NCBI GenBank assembly: GCA_045615345.1
Contig: JAZLER010000013.1
Span: forward strand, 124,001 to 188,000
Reading direction: 5' to 3'
Source: Fumia sp045615345
Lineage (GTDB): Bacteria > Bacillota > Clostridia > Oscillospirales > Ruminococcaceae
Length of the DNA stretch: 64,000 nucleotides
Shown here in pieces: positions 19,001 through 29,300 of this stretch (position 1 is the first letter of the stretch; each line of letters starts with the position of its first letter). Below the pieces are notes generated by a model, which saw only the letters and a program-made list of their open reading frames with translations, was not told the origin of the DNA and did no database searches. The position numbers and the translations under genes were made by a program.

Positions 19001-21626
19001 TTATGTATCTTCCCGTTGAAGCAAACGGCTGACCATAATCAAACCGGCTTGTTCCTGCAGGTGCACCCTGTAAATCGGCAAGGTCACTGTCAATAAAGTA
19101 TTTCCACTTTATTTTATCACTTGAATATTCCACCTTAATAGATGTGGGATATTTTGAGGAAGCTTTTTCAACGCTCTGGTAACCACCGTTTCCTTCGGGA
19201 GCATTGAATGCCACCCATTCTTTGGAATCGGCACTTGAAGTACCATGTCTTCCGTCAGTAAGCTTGATTCCGCTGTCGGGATAGAAGGATGCAAAATCGG
19301 AATTTACTTCATAAGACTTACCAAAGGCAATATTTTCGGGATCAAGATCAGAAACTCCCTCACCCATCTTCTCCGGAGTATTCTTTTCACGGGGTGTCTG
19401 AACAGCATTGATCTGTACCTCATCAACAAACACCCAGGAAGTGTCAAACACCCAGCTGAGTCGCACATAACGTGCATTTACCGCTTCGGGAACTGTGGAA
19501 ATGTATTTATAAACACCTGATGCGGTCTTGCCCGAAGCATTGAGTAAACCAACGGAAACTCTCTGGAATTCCTGTTCTTCTCCAAGGTCGATTATAACAG
19601 AATAAGCAGAGTCATCTGGCATAAATGGTGTCCACTGATTTCCGTCGGAAGAAATCTCAATCAGAATATTGTTTGGAACGCTTATGCCACCACTTGCTGT
19701 AAGGAAGTTTACCTTAACCTCTTCAAAGGATTTAACTTCTTCAAGGTCAAAGGTAACATTATTTTCAGCTTTTATTTTGCCATTGAAACCTGCCCAGGCT
19801 GCATCACTTGTAGTTGGAGAAACCGCCAGAACACCATCGGTAAGTTCTTTACCATCGGTATCGGGGTATTTACTGTCGGGAATGATTGAGGACGTATACT
19901 TTTTGCCGTAAACCAGGTTATTATCCTGCGGTACGGGGGCATCGGGCTTATCGTCATCATCGTATGAGGGAGGTACTGTAAGAGTACCCGCAAGAGCAGA
20001 GCCTGTAAGAATATCATAGATTGCAATTTCGTCAATAAATGCCCATGCACCCGAGCCTGTAACAGTAAATCTTATGTCGGTAGCTTCGATTGTTTCATCG
20101 GAGCCGATGGAAAAATCATATCTTGTCGCAGTGCTTGATGGCTGTCCGCTGAAAATCTCAGTCCACTCGGGATTATCTTCATTTTTCACAAATACCTTGA
20201 CATTTGAAGGCATTTTGATACCGGAAGTGTTTCCGAGAAAACCTATAGTAATCTGCTGAAATTCAATTTTGCTTCCAAGCGCAAAATCAATATCGAAAGT
20301 GGTATTTTCTTCCTTTGTATGTACGCCGAGCGCTTCACCACTGTTCCATTTAGTCGCTTTAACGCCATCTGTGAGCTTTACACCCTCGGCATCCTTGCCG
20401 TTTGTGTGGAAACCATCAGCAGTAACAGAGGTTGTATATTTTTTGCCTGATATAAGATTTTCGGGTTCTTTTTTCACTGTAAGTATGCAGTCATTACTGA
20501 AAACACTTGCAGTTGTACCGTTTCTGGTATTGGTAACCTGAGCCTCATAAACACCCTCGTCAAGGGGGTTAACAGAATTTATTACAAGTGTATCAGTAGT
20601 TTTGCCATCAAGCTTTTCGCCATCTTTATACCACTGGTAAGAAATGCTACCACCGTCAACCGAGTGTGCTGACACTTTAAGTTCAAGAGTTTCTCCGGAT
20701 GCCATAAGACAGCTTGAAATAATATCTTTATCAATTACGGGTGGATACGCTTTTGCATCGGCTTCTCCAATAATAAGTGAACATATTTTACTGAACGAAG
20801 ATGCAGAATATCCGCCTGCTGTGTTTGTTATTTCAACACGATAGTTTCCTGCATCGGAAACAGCAGCATTCTCAATAGTATACACAGGAGAGTTATCTCC
20901 GACAGGTGTATTTTCCTTGTACCACTGGTAAGAAATTTCTCCACCATCGGGAGAAGTGGCAAGAACTTCCATTGTAAGGGAATTTCCTTCTTCAACATAT
21001 CTGTAGTCTTCAAGGTCTTTTTTAATCTGTGGGGAAATAACTTTCTGAGTTGCATTAAGTGTACCGTATGCCACACCTTTTGTTTCGGCAAAAACCTCGA
21101 TTTCGTCTAAAAATGTCCAGACACCGCCACCTGTCAGGGTAAATCTTAAAGCATAGGCATAAATATCGCTGTCACTTGCAAGTATTGTATCGGCGCGCCC
21201 TGTACCCGACAAAGCGTTTCCGTTATAAATAGTTTCCCAGTCGTTACCCCCTGATGTTTTTCTTTCTACAGCAAGTGCTGATGGGAATTTAATACCTGCC
21301 TGTCCGCCGAAAAATCCCAGAACAATCTGCTTAAAAGCAATCGCCTTGTCAAATTCAAAGGTCATACTGAAGGTCTTGGTAGCATCCTTTGTGTGAAAGC
21401 CTACTGCGGCATCATCTTCCCAGGTAGCACCATACCCGCCATCTGTAAGCTTCGAATAACCAAAATCCGGATGAGCCGAATGAAAATGTTCATCAGCAAT
21501 AGACATACTGTATGTAACGCCTGCAATAAGGTTTTCAGATTCGGTTGCACTTACATCAACTGCACCAATAAAAGTTGACAATATAATTACGGCCGATATT
21601 AACAAAGCGGTAAACTTTTTAAACAT
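16017..21626 (-). CDS. Giant secreted discoidin/Ig/DUF4855-like protein with cell-wall-binding repeats (A)
   Basis: Secreted surface protein of 1,869 residues. A signal peptide (MFKKFTALLISAVIILSTFIGAVDVSA) is followed by a discoidin-like domain (about 30-190), two Ig-like domains with SYQWYK (about 190-385), then five more discoidin-like units, each opening with NLxxGKxY...LTDG (to about 1,255). A DUF4855-like domain (about 1,280-1,630) starts IHDLLLCYNGWYEYDYEG and includes GYYWTHEHIQ, FYWIPYRSAGG and MEFEFNG. A glycine-rich linker leads to eight or nine choline-binding-type 20-residue repeats (WYYL..GAMATGW). The start ATG follows GAGAGGTGTG; an earlier in-frame start lacks a site. The DUF4855-like part resembles a glycosidase barrel, so a glycan-binding and possibly glycan-cleaving role at the cell wall is inferred. 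It is the most divergent of three paralogs. Confidence 0.85.
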   Translation of the reverse strand: MFKKFTALLISAVIILSTFIGAVDVSATESENLIAGVTYSMSIADEHFHSAHPDFGYSKLTDGGYGATWEDDAAVGFHTKDATKTFSMTFEFDKAIAFKQIVLGFFGGQAGIKFPSALAVERKTSGGNDWETIYNGNALSGTGRADTILASDSDIYAYALRFTLTGGGVWTFLDEIEVFAETKGVAYGTLNATQKVISPQIKKDLEDYRYVEEGNSLTMEVLATSPDGGEISYQWYKENTPVGDNSPVYTIENAAVSDAGNYRVEITNTAGGYSASSFSKICSLIIGEADAKAYPPVIDKDIISSCLMASGETLELKVSAHSVDGGSISYQWYKDGEKLDGKTTDTLVINSVNPLDEGVYEAQVTNTRNGTTASVFSNDCILTVKKEPENLISGKKYTTSVTADGFHTNGKDAEGVKLTDGVKATKWNSGEALGVHTKEENTTFDIDFALGSKIEFQQITIGFLGNTSGIKMPSNVKVFVKNEDNPEWTEIFSGQPSSTATRYDFSIGSDETIEATDIRFTVTGSGAWAFIDEIAIYDILTGSALAGTLTVPPSYDDDDKPDAPVPQDNNLVYGKKYTSSIIPDSKYPDTDGKELTDGVLAVSPTTSDAAWAGFNGKIKAENNVTFDLEEVKSFEEVKVNFLTASGGISVPNNILIEISSDGNQWTPFMPDDSAYSVIIDLGEEQEFQRVSVGLLNASGKTASGVYKYISTVPEAVNARYVRLSWVFDTSWVFVDEVQINAVQTPREKNTPEKMGEGVSDLDPENIAFGKSYEVNSDFASFYPDSGIKLTDGRHGTSSADSKEWVAFNAPEGNGGYQSVEKASSKYPTSIKVEYSSDKIKWKYFIDSDLADLQGAPAGTSRFDYGQPFASTGRYIKVTVTGTDFIALDEIEVFNTFDGALDDELTCDSKLSYNLVANYDVTASRTADFGDTKTMLTDGIYGEWVKYDHLGSSDDHIVLQFDITDLNSVEKIDFHTRSGSGTPKNVVFKVSTDGNKWVTLKEFFTYSEDDENGRGVSFIWDGGEDPFYTFVENADAVYTRFVRVEFDVPKGATVSVDEMKIYGRRGKTSTCAIAIDKPDGEHNLALGLPYERVPALTTPTYPDTNNTELTDGIHGTTSYTDAAWTGHLMKEEGPTGDNKNREEYKSYIIDLGELKTITSVKATFLGSISNGINVPKYCDTLVSVDGYNWMKISHNDLASIRPNGIIEYGWHINDTNGENKDMTDGAQMVVARYVRVFWELVTTTMIDEIEVMGYDEVKTGDNIMSAEEVEARATPHDNGGDYLTPAETGGIHDLLLCYNGWYEYDYEGNAWPGEWDAFRFKPMLTYIDENGNSVDTLFDAVLFLALNARSGRGHGWDTSWIAEDIYYWLDQMFKEGGDVDELNKAALEVREDLNLPDYKVKLVMSFPQVFHTGNYKPDYFGFIEGREIVDIEDMDNFEYFIRWWVEVIQEKLAEKNYEAIDFTGYYWTHEHIQTVDSDDEYIMKTAEIINEAEEKYNDEFLFYWIPYRSAGGTFHARKNNIDVWSIQTGTYFIKNNEVHDYGGFGNPGYCTTIAATASYLHASMEFEFNGSVATDPLKYNAFLDYINAAVQYNMTGRDIYRSWYQGKRDLYPIAYSKNKDVRKLYDAIYGVINGTLTEQIPHITELTTEMVDGSVEKPTFTTGGNSGGGGAYYDDSADDIVETAKPTTEGYVWFTGTNGYQLKDQDGDLVKGWAKVNGDWYYLDADGYLRTGWIKDGNTWYYLKSNGIMATGWYKVDNIWYYFSNSGAMKTGWVLNNGIWYYMTSSGAMASGEWVQVNGIWYYFLDNGAMATGWVLDGDWYYLSESGAMATGWKLIKGEWYYLLPDGKMAKDTTVDGYKLGANGRWIKTV

Positions 21627-21669
21627 AAACACACCTCTCAAAACGCACAAATTATTTACTATCAACTTA

Positions 21670-21697
21670 ATTGTAACATAATCTTACAACTTTGCAA
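21670..21697 (-). promoter_or_regulatory. Candidate promoter of giant gene A
   Basis: Minus strand TTGCAA, 16 bases, TACAAT, about 45 bases before the start codon. A perfect palindrome lies 16 bases upstream of the -35. Confidence 0.45.
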
Positions 21698-21713
21698 AGA
21701 ATAATTCAAAGTA

Positions 21714-21745
21714 CTGTTGCCATACTTTTAAAAGTATGGCAACAG
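21714..21745. promoter_or_regulatory. Perfect 32-bp palindrome, possible operator
   Basis: Arms CTGTTGCCATACTTTT and AAAAGTATGGCAACAG meet with no spacer. There is no T-tract on the minus strand, and a normal terminator for the preceding gene lies just before it, so it may be a regulator-binding site for giant gene A rather than a terminator. A secondary terminator cannot be excluded. Confidence 0.5.
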
Positions 21746-21754
21746 CAGTAAAGC

Positions 21755-21795
21755 AAAAAAGAAGAGTTCAGGCAAAATTTTACCTGAACTCTTCT
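21755..21795 (-). terminator. Terminator of solute-binding gene copy 2
   Basis: Stem GAAGAGTTCAGG/CCTGAACTCTTC with a 10-base loop and TTTTTT on the minus strand. Confidence 0.85.
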
Positions 21796-21814
21796 TTTAA
21801 TATCAAAGATTCAA

Positions 21815-23143
21815 TTAGTTGATGGGTTTAGCATCAGCAATGGGCTGTACTTTTTCCTGAACAGCTTTTGTAGCCATTTCAACAGTATATGTGCTGTCTG
21901 TGAACACTTTGTTCATTTCGTCAGCAACGATACCGAGGTATTCGTCAACATAAGCAAGCATCGGGAAACCTTTTACATTGGGGTTCTTCATCATTTCAGC
22001 GATTTCTTTCTTGATAGGATCTACTGTATCAAGAGTCTGGATGTAATCGAGAGCAGATACACGGCACATCATAGTACCTTTACCGTTCATACCTTCAGCA
22101 AGCTGAGAAGCAGTATCTTTACCTGTCATCCAGGAAAGAAGTTTCCAAGCATCTTCTTTGGAGTTTTTGTTTTCGTTGTTCATCATAAATGCTCTGATTG
22201 TGCAGAACATAGAACCTTCAAGTTCGGGTTTGTCATCGGGGTAAGGTACAAATGTTACACCATAGTTCAAGCCAGGAGCATATTTTTCAGCATCATCGGG
22301 AACCCATTCACCTGCGAACTGCATAGCAGTTTTACCGGACATAAAGGGCTGCTGAGCGCCTGTACCAAGGCTTGTTTTGAAGGTCTGCAATTTGTCGTAA
22401 CCGAGCTCATTGTAGATATCAACCTGCCACTGGTAAGCGTATCTCATTTCGGGAGTGTCAAATGTGATTTCATTTGTTTCCATATTGATCCATTCAGCAC
22501 CTGCAGCGATGGGCCACAATACATTGTCAAGCCAGGGATAATCGGGGATGTAACCACAACGTGTGATAAATCCGTTTTCATCATATTCTGTAAGTTCTAC
22601 AGCTAATTTTTTGAGTTCATTGATAGTCTTGGGAACTTCAGCATTAAACTCGTTCATATAATCTACATTGTAGTAAAGTTCAGAAGAGTTGAATGTCAAA
22701 GGAATAGAATAAATTCTTCCTTTGTATGTGGAACGGTCCCAAGCTGCGGGAATGATATCGTCTTTGTCGAATTCTTTATCGTTGTTTACAAAATCTGTAA
22801 GGTCAGCGATAATGCCTTCTGTACCCCATACACCAGCTGTCTGCCACTGTGCCTGAACGAGGTCAGGACCTGAACCGGAAGCTAAAGCTGTCATAATCTT
22901 TTCAGCTTTTACAGCACCTACAACCTTTACATTGTAGCCTTCATTGTTTGCAGCAAAATTGTTAGCCGCTTTGAGATAACGCTGATAGTTGGAAGTTTCT
23001 TCCTGGTCTTCAGCATCTGTAACCCACACTTCGAGGTTAACTTCACCGCCTTCAGCGGGTTTGTTTGCTTCATTGCCACAGCTTGCCATAAGGGAAACTG
23101 CCATAACAGCAACGAGCATTGCAGAGATAATTCTCTTGAGCAT
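21815..23143 (-). CDS. ABC sugar-type solute-binding lipoprotein (copy 2)
   Basis: Family 1 solute-binding lipoprotein, 442 residues, with the same signal sequence and lipobox as copy 1 (Cys22 in SLMASCGNEANK). The two proteins are nearly colinear and share long identical stretches such as VKAEKIMTALASGSGPD and DLTDFVNND. They differ mostly in ligand-contact regions, for example AAGAEWINMETNE versus AFGASWINPETNE, which suggests related but not identical glycans. The start ATG follows GGAAGGAG; an in-frame start 17 codons earlier has no such site. It lies between giant genes B and A with its own leader and terminator, again without permease genes. Confidence 0.88.
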   Translation of the reverse strand: MLKRIISAMLVAVMAVSLMASCGNEANKPAEGGEVNLEVWVTDAEDQEETSNYQRYLKAANNFAANNEGYNVKVVGAVKAEKIMTALASGSGPDLVQAQWQTAGVWGTEGIIADLTDFVNNDKEFDKDDIIPAAWDRSTYKGRIYSIPLTFNSSELYYNVDYMNEFNAEVPKTINELKKLAVELTEYDENGFITRCGYIPDYPWLDNVLWPIAAGAEWINMETNEITFDTPEMRYAYQWQVDIYNELGYDKLQTFKTSLGTGAQQPFMSGKTAMQFAGEWVPDDAEKYAPGLNYGVTFVPYPDDKPELEGSMFCTIRAFMMNNENKNSKEDAWKLLSWMTGKDTASQLAEGMNGKGTMMCRVSALDYIQTLDTVDPIKKEIAEMMKNPNVKGFPMLAYVDEYLGIVADEMNKVFTDSTYTVEMATKAVQEKVQPIADAKPIN

Positions 23144-23175
23144 AATAAAACTCCTTCCGTTTTTATCATTTTTTT

Positions 23176-23237
23176 GGATTGGATAATTTGCCAATCCGTT
23201 TTTTTGAAAAAATACCGAAACCTCAACTTTTTCGGTA
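23176..23237 (-). promoter_or_regulatory. Leader of solute-binding gene 2 with two hairpins
   Basis: Minus strand: TACCGAAA...TTTCGGTA followed by TTTTTT looks like an intrinsic terminator placed before the gene, and a second stem GGATTGG/CCAATCC follows before the ribosome site. This arrangement could attenuate expression. No known riboswitch consensus was recognised. Confidence 0.4.
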
Positions 23238-23331
23238 CTCTTAACTATATTTTACAACAGTATCTTTTCTGCAAAAATGTCATTTTGTTTTATGTTTTTG
23301 TCATAATGTTAGATTTGTCGGTTACACCTAA

Positions 23332-23365
23332 GTAAAACGGCTTCGAAATTTCGAAGCCGTTTTAC
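23332..23365 (-). terminator. Terminator-like perfect palindrome after giant gene B
   Basis: A 34-bp perfect palindrome with arms GTAAAACGGCTTCGAAA and its complement, 27 bases after the stop of giant gene B. It would form a strong hairpin ending in TTTTA. Confidence 0.75.
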
Positions 23366-23392
23366 CAATGAGATATATAAGGGGGATCAGAA

Positions 23393-26300
23393 TTATTTTA
23401 CCCAAGCACCATTGGCACCTAATTTATAGCCGTCAACGGTTGTATTTTTTGCCATCTTGCCGTTAGCAGGGTCAAGGTAATACCATTCGCCTTTTACTAC
23501 TTTCCAGCCTGTTGCCATAGCACCCGTATTATCAAGATAGTACCAGTCATTACCATAAAGTACCCAGCCTGTCGCCATAGCACCATTGCCAAGGAAGTAG
23601 TACCAGTTACCATTAACCTGTACCCATTCGCCTGATGCCATAGCACCTGAACTCATCATATAGTACCATCTGCCGTTGTCAAGTACCCAACCTGTCTTCA
23701 TAGCACCTGTTGAGCCGAAGTAGTACCATGCGTTATCTACCTTGTACCATCCATCGTCTGCCATAACACCGCTTGATTTGAGATAGTACCATGTATTCTG
23801 GTCTTTAACCCAGCCGGTCTTCATATAACCATTGGCATCAAGGTAATACCAGTCGCCGTTTACCTCTGCCCAGCCTTTAACGAACTCACCATTACTGTCT
23901 TTGAGCTGATAGCCGTTTGTACCTGTGAACCATACATATCCTTCATCGGAAGGAGTAGCTGTTTCAACAGTTGTTTCAACGGGGTCTTTATAGTAAGAAC
24001 CTCCGCCACCACCATTGGAAGCATTACCTGAAGCATTATCTATATATGCATCTCCTACAAATCCTGTTTCGCCCATACGCTGTTCAAAGATTTCGGTATC
24101 GCCAACACGGTCTGTGGGAACACCACTTGTGTAATCACTTGCGTAATTTTTGGGAGTATATGTGCCCTTCATAATCTGATAAGCGTAATCATAAGCCGAA
24201 CGAATGAGGGGATTTTCAGAGTATGCCGCATTGGTCAGACCTCTTAATGCGATATACCAGTTTCTATAACAGTTATCGCCGTCCATACCATTGTCGTATG
24301 CACCATTAAGGTAGTCAATCCACTGGTTATACTTCATAATATCGGTTGTGTAGCGTTCGTCACATTCCATTTCAAGACCGATATGTGAGTAGTTGATAGC
24401 GCGTGCAACTGCATCAAGGTAGTCGTTACCGAGTTCGGACTTACTGCCTTCCTGAGTAGCCGGACCAAAGAAGTGGTTGGGCTGAAGTGCAACAGCATCA
24501 AAGCCGATATCCTCGCCCCAGTGGTAACCGTTTGCAGAGTTAAAAGGAATCCAGTACATCTTGTAACCGAGTTCATGAGCTCTGTCAACACAATATCTCG
24601 GAACTGCAGGGAGATAACCTACCTGTTCGGGAAGATAATAGAAACCTGCAAATTCAACATATTCGAGATCCTTTATGTTTTCTTCGTAAAGCTCCATTGC
24701 CCTGTCAAACCACCAGTCAGCTACAATCTGCCATCCTGCTTTTTCATCGGTAGGATAGTTATAATAGTGACTTGTAGGAATAGCTGTATCGTAATACTCA
24801 CCATTTATAGGACCGAATTTATCGCCGTTTTTGCCGTCAGCACCGGGGTGCATAACGATAAATTTAACCTTATAGTTGGGATCGCCGAGCTCTTCAGAAG
24901 CAATTTTAGCTGCCTTGTTAAGCTCCCAGACATCTCCACCCTCACCGAGAGTTTTGCTTAAGTACCATTCCCATGCATCTATAGACTGAGGATAGTATTT
25001 ATGTCCTGCGTCACCACTGTAAGAAGCTCCCACCTTGTCACTAAGGCCCAAGAACATTACTGCATCAAACATTGTGTCAACAGCATTACCCTGTTTGTCG
25101 ATATAGGTAAGATATGGACGGAACTGATAATCCTTCCATGCACCTCTCTCTTCACCACTCTGAGCATCGATTCTGTACCAGCCGTTGTAGCAAAGGAGCA
25201 TATCCTGAATATATCCTGTCTGTTCGCTTGCTTTTAAGTAATCCCTGCCTGTGTCGAGGTTTCTTTCTGTACCTTCCACCACCTCAAAAGCACCCTCCTG
25301 AGGAGTTTCGTAACCATAAACTTCGATTTCATCAAGTGCTGCATTTCTCAAAGCCTCGATGTCAACACGGATATATCTTGTCTTTACAAAGGGATAGCCT
25401 TTGATAGAATCAGTCATAGTCTGCGGTGTTCCGTCAGGGTAGTTCTTACCTGTCCAGTCGGAACGCCAGCCAAAGTTACAAGTACCCGAGTTCCACGCAC
25501 GACCTACATGCCACTGGCGTGAAAGCATAAACCATTCTTCGGGACACTCATCACCTGCATCATTGGTTGCATAAGTCCATACAGTCCAAGGGAATTCTGT
25601 GGATTTACCAAAGCCTTTGGAGATAAACTTGGTTCTTACCTCGGTAACATACATCTCTTTGCCAAGGTCGATTACATATCCCTGTACCACAGTTCTGCTA
25701 CCCATGTGGTTGGGAATTTCACAGTAGTCCTGCTGAATCATAACCCATGCAGGGTCCTGATTATTTGTAATATCGCCCCTGATACCATCGGTAAGCTGAA
25801 TTTCTCCGATATCGGGCTGTGCAGTCTTCTGTGAAGTAGGAAGCGAATAATATTTTTTACCCAGAGCAAGGTTGCCATAGCCTGTTGAAGAAACTACAAA
25901 GCTTGAATCGGTTGTCTGTCCTTTTTTACCGATAACCTTGACTTCGTCAAGACAAGCATAAACGCCTTCTTCTTCGGGAACTTCAAATGAAACCTTGATA
26001 AATTTCGTATAAACTCTTGTAGCGCCCTCGGTTTTTGCAGAAAATCCATCGCGTTCACCGTTCCAGGTGAGCTCCACACTACCATCATCGGTAACATCAG
26101 CAACATTCGCAAATTCGTCCCAGGTTGCACCGTCCATAGACGCATAAAGCTTGATATTTTTAGGAGTTGTAAGATTATTTGCGCTGTCATTTCTTGAGCT
26201 TATAATCACTTCACCCACAGAGTTGGCAGCTTCCATATTGAATACCAGCTCAACTTCGTTGAAGTGAGCTTTATTGCTTCTTACAAAACCTGTCCAGTTA

Positions 26301-29300
26301 CCGTCATAAAGATTACCTGACTGCATATAAAGTCCGTCTGTAAGAATTCCTGCAGTACTTCTGTAATCTGCAGAACGGGAAACATCGTAAGGCTTTTTGT
26401 AGATAAGGTTACTTTCAGCACCTCTGTCGGGGTCGCTTTCATAGTCGCCGTATTCCATCATTTCCTTGTAAACGCAGATTTCATCAAGACAGAATCTTTC
26501 GGGAACAATAAGTGTAAACTTAATGTACTGAGCGGATGCCTTAACGCCATCGAGTGTGTAGTTCATACGATTTACACCATCGGGAACATTATAATAGGTT
26601 TTATCCGCATACAGGTTCCAGTGAACTTTGTCGGATGAATACTCAACCTTGATGTTCAGCGGTACTGAAACACTGTACTCGTAAGCGTTTGACTGCAAAG
26701 TACCAATCTGAACCTGTTCAAATTCCTTTACTTCGCCCAGATCAAGCACAACTTCAAAGTCTTTGTCAAAGCTCATTTCATCGTAAGCAGGTTCATATCC
26801 TGCCCACGCATCATTTGAATAAAGATGTGTACCGCGCTTACCATCGGTAAGCTCTTTTTTATCGGTATCGGGATAGCTTGTCATCGCATCCCAGGAAGTG
26901 GTGTAAGCAGCACCAAGAGCTATATTGTTTGTGTCAACATATTCTTCATCGGCATCCTGTGCAAAGAATGTCTGGTTTTTGAGGATTTCAATTTCGTCAA
27001 TATAAAGCTTTTGGGAAGTATTGAAGATAATTTTTACAAATCTTCCCTTTTCGGTCTGACCAAGAGCAAATCTGTAAGTACTTACAGTAGCATCCTCGGT
27101 TTCAAGGGGTGAGATGGAAACATTTCCTAAAGCCTTAAGGTCATCTGCCTCCTCACCAACGAAGATATCCATTGATTCGGGGAGAGTGATGCCGTTTGCC
27201 ATATCGTGCAAAAATCTTACATCAATCTGTTCAAACTCAGAGCTTGTGCCGAGGTCAATAACAACTTCATTTTCAACTTCTGCCCATTTTTCATCGTTAA
27301 GGTCGGCAGTTGCAAATTTCTGGTCAGTGAGTTTTTTACTATTCTCACCATCAACCAAAGTTTCTTTTCTTACTGCGAGGTTATTTTCCTCCATATCGGG
27401 GTTACCCGAAGGATTTCTTAGGATTTGGATTTCCGAAATAAAGCACCAGCCTCTTGACTTGACTACATCAAACTTCACATAACGGCCTGATACTCTTTCG
27501 GGAGCTGTCGCGATATAATCGTAAAGGGTATCAACAGAAGGCTTCAAGAGTGTATCGGTTGTCATCAGAGTCCAGTTTTCTTTATCGTCCGAATAAGAAA
27601 CTGCGATAGTTTCGGGAACGTAGATAGTAGGATCGGGGTTATTGAGCATAACCGCTTTAACTTCGGAGAAGGTTGTTCTTTCGCCAAGGTCAAAGATGAT
27701 ATAGAAAGCACCCGAGTATCCGACCCAGTTCTTATCGGTGTAAGTAATTCCGCCGAGTCTGCCGTCATTGAGCTCTTTATTACCTGTGTCAGGGTAGTAG
27801 CCCCAGTCATCTTCTCTTGAGTATTCGTAAGTTGCATCTTTTGCAACATTGTTTTCTTTTATGATTTTAAGGTTTGCTGTAGGAGTTTCGCCTGTAAGCT
27901 CACTGAACACTTCGATTTCGTCCATAAAGAGCCATGCGCCGAAATCAGCAATAGTAATCTTCAAGGATTTTACACTGAAAGCAACATCATCGGGAACAGC
28001 TAAAACATCAATTACTTTGCCGTCTTCCCTTTCCTGAGAAGTGATGTTGTGAAGCAAGAGCCACTCGCCGTCAATCAATGCTTCAACCTTAATGTACTGG
28101 TAAACCTTGATACCGGCAGCATTGTTTGCAAATCCTGACAACTGAATTTCCTTTACAGGTTTTTCTTCAGAGAAATCATAAACGATTTCAACATATCCTT
28201 CAGTAGTGTTGTGGAAACCTGCATTGTTTACATTCTGCCAGGAAGTGCCGAACTTACCATCTGTGAGTTTTCTGTGGTCGGGGTCGGTATAAGTATTATG
28301 GTATCCGCCGCCGTCAGCATATCTGCCGTCAGGAACATTGGTGGTGTAAGCCATACCACTGATAATGCTTTCTCTTTCAACAGTAGCTACTGTTACCACA
28401 CATTCAGCACTTGTTACACTCTTTTTGTAAATCTCATCAACAGTGTTTGTGACAACTACACTGTAAACACCGCTGTCAGCTATCTTTGCAGAGTCAACAA
28501 CATAAGTGTTACTGTCAGTACCGATTTTCACTCCGTCTTTGTACCACTGATAAGAGAGTGTACCCGAATCAGTGTTGGAAGCTTCTACCTTCAGTTCAAG
28601 TTTGTCCTTGAAAGTAAGAAGCACAGAAGCATCAAGGTCTGTATCGATTACGGGGTCGTTGATTACAAGACCGCCGGGGAAAACAACTAAGTTACAGGAT
28701 TTTGTTTTTACAGTTTTTGTAAGGGAATTAAAGAAGTTTGTGATTTCAAGGTAATAAAGTCCTGTATCCGCTTCAGTTGCTGAATTGATAACAAGCTTTC
28801 TGGAGGTTTCACCGTCAAGTGCTACCCCATCTTTATACCACTGATAAGAAAGTACACCGCCATCTGTAACAGATGCTTCAGCGGAAAGGGTTATTTTATC
28901 GCCTTCATTTTTATCGAGATTTTCAGGCAAATCCATAGAAATTACAGGAAGCTCGGGCTCGATAGAAACATTACCGAAAACCCTGATTTCACTGAAGAAG
29001 GACCAGGTTCTTGCGTTGAATTCAACTCTTACATATCTTGCACTTACGGGTTCGCCGCTGAATGTAAGAGTATAAACACTGTCTTTGGGAGCATCGTCGG
29101 GAACAGCATTGCGTGCAAACTCTTTGTAAGTACCATTTTCTGTATCAGAGTAGGAAATAATTATGTCACCTGCAGGATAGAAAATACTTGGTGCCTGCAT
29201 ATCAAGTACCACGCACTCAACATCCTCAAATTCCTTCACGGAACCAAGGTCAATGGTAACATTGGCAAGAGTTCCTGTGGGAACAAGCGACCAGCCTACC

